In this document: positions 54,325 through 64,000 of the stretch, in pieces
How the letters are laid out: the number at the start of each line of letters is the position of its first letter
How positions within the stretch are numbered: position 1 is the stretch's first letter
Origin: Tolypeutes matacus
Lineage: Eukaryota; Chordata; Mammalia; Cingulata; Chlamyphoridae
DNA: 64,000 bases
NCBI GenBank assembly: GCA_026826555.1
Contig: JAKSZT010053881.1
Coordinates: 10,849,485-10,913,484, forward strand
Direction: 5' to 3'
Notes under the pieces: generated by a model
Database searches by the model: none
The model's input: only the letters and a program-made list of their open reading frames with translations
Told to the model about the DNA's origin: nothing
Translations under genes and position numbers: made by a program

Positions 54325-55927
54325 AATGCTACATTATAAGCTAGTCTTACAAGCATAGATGCATAAACCTTAAAAATATAAACAAAGCACACTTCTGCTT
54401 GGCCAAGATGAAGTAACAGGGAGCAGATTAACCATTTACCTGAACTAAATAAAAGGCTATGTGCAATATATAAAACAACAGTTTTCCAGACTTTGGACAT
54501 CAGGCCACAAAAGACATTGATTCTTGAGAAATGGGAAATAAAGAAGGTGAGCCCTGCTATTGTCCTACCTTATTACTTGTAAAGAATTTTCAGACCACCT
54601 CACAGAAAGGGGAACTCAGGCAGAGCCCAGCAGTCACTCTGTGCTAAATAGACAGAGCTAACAGTCTGAGGAGACTAAGGAGGCTAGAATTCACAGTGCA
54701 GGGTACCAGAGAGGAGAGAGCTGCACACAGAACTCTGGAGATCTGCAAATTGTCCCTCTTGCATTTTCAGTTGAGTAATGATCAGTGAATATATGTGAAG
54801 AAACTACTAAAGGCCTGGGAAAGAACCACCTGAAATAAGTAGAGGGAACAATCCTTAGAGATCACACAGCTCTGAGAATATTTCCTATTCCCACCTGTAA
54901 GCATAGAAAATCTCATAATTTACAAGCATCGGGTAGAGTTCTCAGAAGAGTTTTGCCTCAGTAGTGAGGAAATGAGCCTTAGACTAGGTGCTGCTCTGTT
55001 ACCACTTAAGAGAGATTAAAAGCAAGACCTGAAAGGATCAAATTGTTTCCAAGGAACTTAACCACGCCCAAGAACAATGCCCAAGAATATTTATATTGAT
55101 ACAATATACAGCATCTAATAAGGTAAAATTAAGAATGTCTTCAATCCTATCAAAAATTAACAGGGAAGCGAAAAGCAGAAAAATATGGCCCAATAATGAG
55201 AAAAGTAAACCAATCTAAACTGATGCAGAAGAGACAAAGCTAATGGAATTAGTAGTCAAGGGCATTAAAAGTTATAACTATTCCATTTGCTTAAAGCTTG
55301 AAGAAAAATTGAACATGTTGATCAGAGACATGAAAAACATAAAATGAGACCAAGTGAACTTTTGGAGAGGAAAACTACAGTGTTTATGGTGAATAATAGA
55401 TTGAATGGGATGACCAGCAGATCAGATACCATACAAGAAAATATTCATAAACACGAAAATATTGCAATAGAAACTCAAACAAATAAAAATACTATGAGCA
55501 AATGAACAGAACATCAGTAAACTTCAGGAAAACTCAAGTGGTCTAATATATTTGTAATTGGAGCCTCTGAAAATCAAAAGTTGGAAGAACAGAAAAATTA
55601 TTTGAAAAAAGTGGTTAAAACTTCTACATTTGATGAAAATTATAAACCCACAGGTTCTAGAACCTCAATAAACCTCAAACACAACAACCAAGAAAAGTAT
55701 GCTAGGGCATACCATATCAAATTGCTTAGAACCAGTGATAAAGAGAAAATCTTACAAGCAGCCAGAGGAAAAAAGCAGCATTATATACAGAAGAACAAAG
55801 ATAAGTATGACAGCAGCTTTCTCATTGGGAATGATACAAACCAGGAGATAGTGGTGCAACATGTTAAAAGAATGGAAAGAAAAAAATCCTGTCAACCTAG
55901 AATTTTATGCACTGCAAAACTATTTTT

Positions 55928-56152
55928 CACTCAATCACTTGAGCCACCTCAGCTTCCTGGTTTGTTGTGTCTCTCCTTGTCTTTCCTCTTAGTGTCTCTT
56001 TGTTGCGTCATCTTGTTGCATCAGCTCAACACACCTGCCCATCATGCCAGCTTGCTGTCTTGCTCGTCTTCTCCAGGAGGCACTGGGAACTGAACTTGGG
56101 ACCTCCCTCATGGTAGGCGGGAGCTCAGTCACTTGAGCCACATCTACTTCCC
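55928..56152 (-). repeat. DAS-type SINE, antisense, 3'-truncated
   Basis: Two reversed heads (ending gagccacctcagcttcctgg and gagccacatctacttccca) but no T-run at the left. It replaces the junction between L1 ORF1 and ORF2, some of which is missing. Confidence 0.78.
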
Positions 56153-56512
56153 AATTCTCAATAAATTTAAAAGAATTCAAGTCATACCACATATGTTCTC
56201 TCACCACAAGGAATTAAATTAGAAATATATAAAAAAGAGTTATCTGGAAAATCCTTAAATTTTTGAAAATTAATTAATACATTTCTAAATAAACCATGGG
56301 TCAGAAAAAAGAAATCAAAGGGGAAATTAGAAATTTTGTACTCAATGAAAATGAAAACAACATGTAAATTTTTGGGATGGAGCTAAGAGCACCAAACACT
56401 TATATTAGAAAAGAAGAAAGATCAAATGCAAATCAATGTCTTCCCTTTTCAACTTAAACTAGAAAAAGAAAAGCAAATAAACAGAAAGGAAGCAGAATAA
56501 AAGAAATATTAA

Positions 56513-56710
56513 GGGAAGCGGCTGTGGCTCAATCAGTAGGGCTCCCGTTTACCATATGGGAGGCCCCGGGTTCGGTTCCCGGGGCCTCCTGGTGAAGGCA
56601 AGCCCGCCCGCACGGCGTGGTTAGCTGACCCAGCGAGCACAAGCAGCAAGGGGGGGATAGATGAATGAATAAATAAATAAAATCTTTAAAAAAAAAAAAA
56701 AAAAAAAAAA
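56513..56710 (+). repeat. DAS-type SINE
   Basis: A full-length monomer, very close to the 38591 copy. The target duplication agaaatattaaggga lies on both sides. Confidence 0.92.
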
Positions 56711-56721
56711 GAAATATTAAG

Positions 56722-57009
56722 GGAAATGTATGTGGCTCGAGCAATTGGGCTTCTGTCTACCATATAGGAGGTCCAGGGTTCGATTCCTGGTACCTCCTGG
56801 TGAAAGGCAAGCTGGCCCACGAGGCGAGCTGGCCTAAGCGGAGAGCTGGCCCATGCAGAATGCTGGCTGGTGCAGAAAGCTGGCACAGCAAGATGATGCA
56901 ACAAAAAGAGGCACAGAGGAGAGACAATAAGAGACGCAGCAGACCAGGGATGTGAGGTCGCGCAAGAGATTGAGCACCTCTCTCCCTCTCCAGAACATCC
57001 CAGCATCAA
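56722..57009 (+). repeat. Dimeric DAS-type SINE, truncated
   Basis: A first unit with B-box ggttcgattcc and a second unit starting about 56950 that breaks off before its tail. It directly follows the right-hand target repeat of the preceding SINE. Confidence 0.75.
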
Positions 57010-57589
57010 TAATATGAATAGCCCTATTACTATTAAATAAATGTAGGTTGTAGTTAAACATATCATTACATAGATAAAAATCTTATCTATGTAAAAATAC
57101 ATAGCTTACTTCCATGATCTGATACTTTCATGGTAAATTCTACCAAATGCTTAAGGAAGAAATAATACCAATTCTACACAAAAACTACCAGAAAATTGAC
57201 AAGGAGGAAATACTTTCCAGCTCATTTTCTCAAGAATGAATTATCCTGACACCAAAACCATACAGTCATTATAAGAAGAGAAAACTATAGACCAATGTCC
57301 TCATGGATACAGGTACAAAAATTCTAAATGAAATTTTGGCAAAAAAAAAAAAAAAAAATCCAACAATATTAAAAAGGTATTATATCATTACCAAATAGGG
57401 TTTATCCAAGAATGTAAGGTTGATTTAACATTTTAAAAGTAATCGATCCTCTATATTTTCAATGAGACTTTTCTGTAACCTAAAGCTTCTTTGAAAATAA
57501 GGTAGGAAAACAAAGACACTGGGGGAACATATAGAAGAAACTGTAAACATACATAAAAGATAGATCTTACAATGATGGAAGGCACAATG

Positions 57590-59035
57590 CAAGAATTGTT
57601 TTTTTGTTTTGTTTTGTTTTGCTTTGCTTTGATTTCGGGGCAGTTTGGCTTACAGAAAAGTTATAACTATGGCAGGGGAGGATCACTTGTGCAGTAGTGG
57701 TGGGAAGTATGGGGAAAGATGCACCCATGGCATGCCTCTGCAGAGTATGAATATGTTCATTTGGTCATGGGGTGTTATCTCAGTGGGTGGAGACCCACAC
57801 AATAACCAGCAAATTATTAAATTCCCATCCTGTGGAGTCCTGCTACATTCCCTAATAGGAATCTCTAGAGTACATAAGCAGTGCTTAGTGAAAGAAGACA
57901 GACCATTACTCCAGGCCCTTGATATTAATGCTTATATATTTTTAAATTTTTTTAAATAGGTTTTTTTTCATATATATATATATATTTTAAAAGATGCTTA
58001 GATTACATAAATGTTACACAAAAATTACAAAGATTCACATGTTCCCCACCTCTTAATGCTTATATTTATGAACCTTATTCTTATAAAATTGAAAGCTAGC
58101 CTAGTAATATTTATTGCCTAAGAGTTACCTCCTGACGGGGTGTGGATCTCCTGGGGTTGTGTGCCTGCAGTTAATACGTTAACCTAATTCCCCAATGTAG
58201 CAGAGTTAGATTCATTTATAATTTCCCTACATATGGTTCTTCTGCCTGTTTTATCTGAATATATAATTAGCATTATTCCCATTAAATATATGTCCCAAAG
58301 ACTTAAATTTTTGGTTTGTTCATATGCCATTTGAGCCCTGAATCTCAGCAGAATTTCAGCCACCACCTACCCTCCAGTTCATCAGACTCACCCAGGACAA
58401 CTAACAAAATGATGATGACGGACAATGCCCATCCCAAAAAACAGAGTATCTGTGGCTGCAAGCAAGACAGTTCTATCCATCTGCTCCATGGGATCTAAGC
58501 TCCCTCTCAATCAGAAGCATAGGGGTCATCACCATCCCAAAATCCTCAAGATAGAGGAATGAGCACACATAAGTGGGGTATACAACTATGGATCAAAGTA
58601 GACTTATTGTTTATTCTAATAATGGAAGAACTTGTAACATTGATATAAAGATAGTGGTCACCAGAGGTTCTGAGGGGAGGGGAAGGGAAGAATAGATGTA
58701 ACATGGGGCATTTTTGGGACATTGGAATTGTTCTGCCTGATATTGCAATGACAGATACAGGCCATTTTGTCAAAATCTATAAAATTGTACAGTGCAAAGT
58801 GTAAACCATAATGTAAACTATATACCATGATTAGTAGCAATGCTTCAATATTTGTTCATCAATTGTAACAAATGTACCATACTAATGAAAGATGTTATTA
58901 ATAGGGGAAAACGTGAGAGAGGGAAAGGGTTGGGTATTTTGGAATCCCCTATATTTTCTATTATCCTATATTGGATATATTTTGTGTATTCTGAAACTTC
59001 TTTAAAAATAAAGTTTAAAATATATTAAAAAAGAA
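57590..59035 (+). mobile_element. A-tailed 1.5-kb retroposon family, copy C
   Basis: The most complete sense copy. The body starts near ggcagtttggcttacag. The middle (gtgggtggagacccacac, ggcccttgatattaatgc) matches copies A and B. The 3' part (58380-59030) matches copy D. It ends gaaacttctttaaaaataaa then A-rich. A 115-bp insertion at 57938-58052 interrupts it. No long open frame spans the body. Confidence 0.72.
57938..58052 (-). mobile_element. Small antisense copy of the same family, self-nested
   Basis: Contains gatgcttagattacataaat and gttacacaaaaattacaaag, the reversed family 3' end. It is flanked by the 13-bp repeat ttaatgcttatat at 57925-57937 and 58053-58065. It is a 5'-truncated insertion of the family into itself. 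Confidence 0.75.
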
Positions 59036-59170
59036 AATAAGGAAAAATTAATCAAGTATATCATGGAACTAAAGCAACAATTTAGCTGGCAAAAACTGAA
59101 ACAGGTTTTTTTGAACTCTGCGTATTTTTCTCTTATTTTTTTTTTCCTTGGCATTTAAGAAATCTCTCTC

Positions 59171-59356
59171 TTTTTTTTTTTTTAAAGATTATTTATTTAT
59201 TTATTCATTTATCCCCCCCTTGCTGCTTGTGCTCGCTGGGTCAGCTAACCACGCCGTGCGGGCGGGCTTGTCTTCACCAGGAGGCCCCGGGAACCGAACC
59301 TGGGGCCTCCCATATGGTAAACGGGAGCCCTACTGATTGAGCCACAGCCGCTTCCC
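59171..59356 (-). repeat. DAS-type SINE, antisense
   Basis: A reversed full-length monomer. The target duplication aagaaatctct flanks it (…ttaagaaatctctc on the left, cccaagaaatctctt on the right). Confidence 0.9.
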
Positions 59357-59726
59357 AAGAAATCTCTTTTTTAACAACAGAGACATTTTTAGAAATCTCT
59401 CTCAGGTTACTGGCTTACAACTTAAATAATGGAACAGAAACTTTGTGCCACACAAATAAGGAATAAAATATTTGCAAAAACCATTTGGAAGACTCACTAA
59501 ACCAATGGGCAACTGCAGCCCTCAACAAGCAATAACAGCAAACCATGGGGAGGAGAGAGAGTCTGATTTCCAGGATTACCATTACAATATTCAAACGTCC
59601 AGTTTTCAACAGCTGGGCATACAAAGTAACAGGGAAATATTACCCAGTCAGAAAAACAAAGAAATTAACAGGAACCATCCCTGAGGAAGCCCAGACATTG
59701 GATTTACTAGACAAAGACATTAGGTC

Positions 59727-59905
59727 TTTTTTTTAAAAAAGATTTTATTTTATTTATTCATCCCTCCCTTGCTGCCTGCGCTTGCCGGGTCAGCCAACCA
59801 TGCCATGCGGGTGGGCCCACCCCCACCAGGAGGCCCCGGGAACCGAACCCGGGGCCTTCCATATGGTAAACGGGAGCCCCACTGATTGAGCCACAGCCAC
59901 TTCCC
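59727..59905 (-). repeat. DAS-type SINE, antisense
   Basis: A reversed monomer. The target duplication gacattaggtctt precedes it and recurs directly after it. Confidence 0.92.
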
Positions 59906-60130
59906 AGACATTAGGTCTTAAATATACTCAAAGAGCTAAAGTAAACCATGGACAAATAACTAAGGAAACCAGAATAAAAATGTCTGAACAAATAGAGAAT
60001 ATAAATAAAGAGATAGAAATTATTAAAAATGAACCAAATAGAAATTTTGGAGCTGCAAAATAAAAAGCTCAAATGAAAAAGCCACTCAAGGAGTTCAACA
60101 GCAAACTTGAGCAGCCATAAGAATTAGCAA

Positions 60131-60630
60131 GGGGATGTAACATGGGGCTCAAGCAATTGAGCTCCTGCCTACCACATGGGAGGTCCCTAGTTTGATTCCT
60201 AGTGCCTCCTAAAGAAGACAGTGAGCTGGTGCAACAGGTAGGTGTGGCAAGCTGATGCAACAAGATAACACAACAAGAGACACAAGAAGGAAAAACATAA
60301 TGAGAGACACAACAAAACAGGGAGCAGTGGTTCCCAGTGCATCCTAAAGAAGATGAGCAAGACAGCAAGCTGACGCAAGCACAGCAAACTGATGCAACAT
60401 GATGATGCAAGCAGAGGCACAAGAAGAAAAAATATGAGAGACACAACAAAGCAGGGAACAGAAGTGGCTCAAATGATTAGGTACCTCACTCCCACATCAG
60501 AGGTCCTGTGTTCAGTTTCCAGTGCCTTCTAAAAGAAACAAGGAAGATGAACAGACCCACCAAGTGCAATCAACGAGGGGGTGGAGAGAAATAAATAAAT
60601 ATAATAAATATTAAAAAAAAAAAAAAAAAA
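60131..60630 (+). repeat. Long composite DAS-type SINE
   Basis: Units at about 60131 and 60460, with a partly duplicated spacer between them (gcctcctaaagaaga near 60206 and gcatcctaaagaaga near 60340). An A-tail follows. The target repeat aagaattagcaag and aagaatgagcaag differs at one base. Confidence 0.8.
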
Positions 60631-61668
60631 GAATGAGCAAGATTGACTGTAGATCGATTGAAATTATCCAGTCTGAGGAACAGAAAGAAAAATGAATGAA
60701 GAAAAATGAGCAGAGCCTGATAGACCTATGGGGGTCCCAGAAAGAGAGGAAAAAGAGAAAGGGACAAAAAGAGTATTTAAAGGAATAATGGCCATAAACT
60801 TCCCAAATATGATGAAAGGTATGGATCTACACATCCAAGAAGCTCAATGAACTCCAAATAGCATGAGAAGAACTCTTTATCTGGAAGAATTGCCCTTCAA
60901 AAATAAGGGTGAGTTTAAAATATTCACAGATAAACAAAAATGAGAGAGTTCATAATCAAGAGGCCAGCTCTACAAGAAATACAAAGGGAGTTCTACAGCC
61001 TGAAAGAAAAAGACAGGAATGAGAGACTTGGAAGAAAGTGTAGAAATGAAGATTTTCAGAAAGAACAACCAAATGGGTAAAAAGACAGACCAAAATAAGA
61101 TATGACATATGAAAGCCAAAGAACAAAATGGCCAAAGTAATAATGTCTTTACAGTAATTACATTGAATGTTAATGGATTAAACTCCCCAATCAAAAGACA
61201 TAGGCTGGAAGAATGGATTAAAAAAATATGAGCAAGGGGGATTGTGGGCACATGGCTTTGGATTAGGCAGATAAGGCTCAGTGCTCTCACAAAAACAATG
61301 GAAAAAGAGCCAAAAGCTGCCAGAGAGACCTGCTTGGGGGGTCAGCAGACCAGGACAGTGCTTCACAACTCCCAAGAGGGTGAGGAACAGAGGGATGAAG
61401 AAGCCAAAATGACAAACTGTGAGTTACCAAACCTCCAGACCACTGGGAAGGGCTCCCCTCTCCCACCCCTGAGATATTCAGTGGGGGTAAAACCCCTGGT
61501 GCCTTGCAGCTGACTGAGAGGAGAGCAGACAAGGGAAAAGAGAGGGGTGTTGGGGGGGCTTTTCTTCAGTGAATTCAGCAAGCAGAGCCCACTTTGAATC
61601 TCAGGTCTGGCCAGACAAAAGCAAAGGAAAGCCAAGAGAGATACATCTCCATGGAAAGGTGTATCAAC

Positions 61669-61687
61669 AAGCGCCATCTGCTGGCCA
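61669..61687 (-). promoter_or_regulatory. CTCF-type motif in the L1 5' UTR
   Basis: The minus strand reads TGGCCAGCAGATGGCGCTT, which fits the CTCF core TGGCCASYAGRKGGCRSY at every position. Binding is not shown by sequence alone. Confidence 0.6.
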
Positions 61688-62343
61688 GTCTGGAACTACA
61701 TGGACAAAAACTGCTTTTAGAGCTCTCTTTATCCCACCCCTGGAAGAAAGTCTGTGCCCTATTAGTGAGACCCTTGCACGATTTTGGTAACTTAAGCTGG
61801 GCAATTTTAAAGACTTAGAATAAGTTGAAACAAATATCAAAGAGCTGTGAAAAAATAATAACAATAGGCAAGAGAGAGAAATTGGCTATGAGAGTAAATT
61901 CACCAAACTTATCAGATGCCTAGACATCAGCAAAAAATTTACAAGCCATATTAGGAAATAGGAAGAGATGGCCCACCAAATGAACAAACCAAATATCCTG
62001 AAGAGATTCAGGATTTAAGACAATTAATCAATGATAATCACACACTCTCCTAAATCAATTTAAAGAATTGAAAGAAAATATGACTAAAGAGACAAAGGAT
62101 ATTAAGAAGACACTGAGTGAGCATTAAATAACAATTTGAAAGTCTGCAAAGAAAAGTTACAGACCTTATGGGAATGAAAGACATGATGGATGAGATTAAA
62201 AATACATTAGAAGCACATAAGAGCAGATTTGAACTGCTTGAAGACAGAATTAGTGATTTCGAAGACAGAACATCTGAACTGGAAAAGACGGGAATAAAAA
62301 GAGAAGAGAATGGAAAAAGCTGTCCTTCAAAAATGAAGGGGAG

Positions 62344-63019
62344 GGAAGTGGATGTGGCTCAGTGATTGAGCTCCTGCCCACCACATGGGAGGTCTGTGGT
62401 TCGATTCCTGGTGCCTTCTAAAGAAGACAGCAATGCCAGGCTCTGCTGAGCCACGGAGCAAGATGGTGATGTAACAGGAGAGTGACACAAGGGAGAGCCA
62501 AAACAAGATGCGCCGATAAACCAGGAACGGAGGTGACACAGGTGGTAGAACGTCTCTCTCCCACATCGGAGGTTCCCAGGATCGAATCCCAGTGAAGACA
62601 GGAGGAGAAAGAGTAGAAGAGAGGGCAGGAAACAGACACAAAGGATTGCCCAGCAAATGGACACAAAAACAGCAAAAACTGGATGGGGGGGAGGGCATTA
62701 AAAATGGATAAAAGTAAATAAATAAATAAATCTTAAAAAAAAAAAAAAAAGAAGACAGCAAACTGGCATGATGGACAAGTGCAGCAAGCTGACACAACAA
62801 GATGATGCAACAAGAGACACAAGAAGAAAAAGCGTAATGAGAGACACAACAAAGCAGAGAACGGAAGTGGCTCAAGTGATTAGGCGCCTCCCTCCCACAA
62901 TGGAGGTCCCAGGTTCAGTTCCCAGTGCCTCCTAAAGAAACAAGGAAGACAACAGACACAGCAAGTGCAAACAATGAGGGTGTGGGGAGAAATAAATAAA
63001 AAATACATCTTAAAAAAAA
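62344..63019 (+). repeat. Dimeric DAS-type SINE, split by another SINE
   Basis: The outer element has heads at 62344 and about 62862. Its target repeat aaaatgaaggggag and aaaatgaaagggag differs at one base. A second SINE sits inside it. Confidence 0.82.
62434..62748 (+). repeat. DAS-type SINE inside a SINE
   Basis: Begins tgccaggctctgctgagcca, the spacer of the 24535 dimer, so its first unit is missing. The second unit has B-box-like gatcgaatccc and an A-tail. A perfect target duplication, aaagaagacagcaa, flanks it (from 62420 and from about 62749). Confidence 0.85.
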
Positions 63020-64000
63020 AAATGAAAGGGAGTTCAAAGTCTTCACAGACAAACAAAAGCTGACAGAATATGTTACCAAAAGACCAGAATTATAAGAGAT
63101 ACCAAAGGGAGTGCTGCATCCTGAAAGGAAAAAGTAAGGGCAAGAGACTTGGAGAAGAGTGTAGAAATAAAGAATATTAGAAAGCGTAAAATGATAGACT
63201 ATAGTATGATACGACAACAGAAAGCCAAAGGTCAAAATTGATGAAGTAAGTAATGCCTTTACAGTTATAACATTGAATGTTAATGGCTTGAACTCCCAAT
63301 CAAAAGACACAGACTGAGAGGCTGGATTTAAAAATATGACCTATCTATATGTTGTCTATAAGAGACTCACTTCAGACATAAGGACACAACCAGCTTAAAA
63401 GTGAAAGATTGGAAAAAGATATTCCATGAAAATAGCAGCCAAAAAAGGGCTGGAATAGCAATACCAATATCAGACAAAATAGATTTTAAATGCAAAATGG
63501 TTATAAGGGGTGAAGAAGGCCAATGTATATTAATAAAAGGGGCAATTCAACAAGAAGAAATAACTTCTAAATATTTATGCACCTAACCTCAGTGCCCCAA
63601 GATACACGAGGCACACACTGGCAAAGCTGAAGGGAGAAATAGTGGTCTCTGCAATAATAGTTGGACACTTCAATACACCACCCTCAGTTTTGGTTAGAAC
63701 ATCTGGACAAAGAATAAATAAAGAAACAGAGAACTTGAATAATATGATAAATGAACTAGACCTAACAGACCTCTATAGAGCATTGCACCCCAGAACAACA
63801 GGATATACATTCTTTTCAAGTGCTCATAGATCCTTCTTCAAGATAGACCATATGTTGGGTCACAATACAAGTCTCAATAAATTTTAAAATATTGAAATTA
63901 TACAAAACACTTTCTCTGATCATAACGGAATGAAGCTGGAAATCAATAATGGACAGAAAAAGGGAAAATTCATAAATATATGGGAATTAAACAACACACT

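Larger units (their letters stand above)
54375..57475 (+). mobile_element. Old L1 (5' UTR, ORF1, parts of ORF2)
   Basis: Sense 5' UTR-like sequence, then ORF1 remnants (about 55170-55930, including LLRTSDKEKILQAARGK and CQPRILCTAKLFF), then fragments of ORF2 endonuclease (56153-56510) and RT (57100-57450). It contains SINEs at 55928, 56513 and 56722. It is heavily decayed. Confidence 0.75.
59357..61229 (+). mobile_element. Old L1 (5' UTR, ORF1, start of ORF2)
   Basis: Sense 5' UTR (gtctgatttccaggattacc, ccagacattggatttactag), ORF1 remnants (60650-60960) and the beginning of ORF2 (aatgttaatggattaaactc at 61165). It stops abruptly where another L1 begins. SINEs lie at 59727 and 60131. Confidence 0.75.
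61230..64000 (+). mobile_element. L1, 5' end to endonuclease, running off the window
   Basis: A 5' UTR-like region (61230 to about 62050), ORF1 (from about 62100, coiled coil such as DEIKNTLEAHKSRFELLEDR) interrupted by nested SINEs at 62344-63019, ORF1 C-terminal and inter-ORF sequence, then ORF2 endonuclease from about 63265 ([20 protein letters not shown]). Frame breaks are present. The expected GDFN of the endonuclease reads GHFN. The 3' end is outside the window. Confidence 0.8.

Noticed and set aside
37896..64000. A second gene such as DR1 downstream
   Set aside because: No exon with splice signals or recognisable protein sequence was found; all long frames belong to L1, SINE or ERV DNA.

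Overview
The window is mammalian nuclear DNA from a xenarthran, most likely an armadillo such as Dasypus. This rests on about thirty tRNA-derived SINEs of the DAS type, in monomeric and dimeric forms, together with L1, L2, MIR and ERVL-like LTR remnants, long introns, GT-AG splice sites and no dense coding. No bacterial, plasmid or phage signal was seen.

Only one gene is supported: the 3' part of CCDC18 (coiled-coil domain containing 18) on the plus strand. Eleven coding exons (1807-1949, 6317-6480, 6701-6914, 9777-9876, 10459-10575, 12076-12219, 16966-17169, 27648-27785, 29875-30075, 33252-33707, 37745-37759) join in one frame to 1896 nt, giving 631 residues plus a stop. The phases agree at every junction. 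The last exon carries only four codons and the stop, followed by a short 3' UTR with an AATAAA at 37869. The 5' part of the gene lies left of the window.

The introns (1.95-37.7 kb) hold old L2 and MIR pieces, LTR-type elements, SINEs and, in the 10.5-kb intron 17170-27647, a full-length minus-strand L1 (18853-25369). That L1 sits inside an older L1 with a 15-bp target-site duplication and itself carries a SINE. Its reading frames are broken.

From 37.9 kb to the end no gene is visible. The interval is almost solid nested repeats: an LTR with a SINE inside it, two L1s facing head to head near 41.7-41.9 kb, an L1 interrupted by an ERVL-like LTR-internal-LTR element and by an A-tailed retroposon, then five further L1 segments loaded with SINEs. 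The last L1 runs off the right edge.

The most unusual item is an A-tailed, apparently non-coding repeat family of about 1.5 kb (13420-15010, 15228-16070, 48095-48694, 57590-59035, with a small piece at 57938-58052). Its 3' end resembles the L1 3' end. Its copies show 12-13 bp target duplications and, in one case, an inversion typical of L1 twin priming. I see no sign of a new protein-coding or RNA-guided system. Two assembly gaps are present, and one is flanked by an exact 47-bp duplication that looks artefactual.
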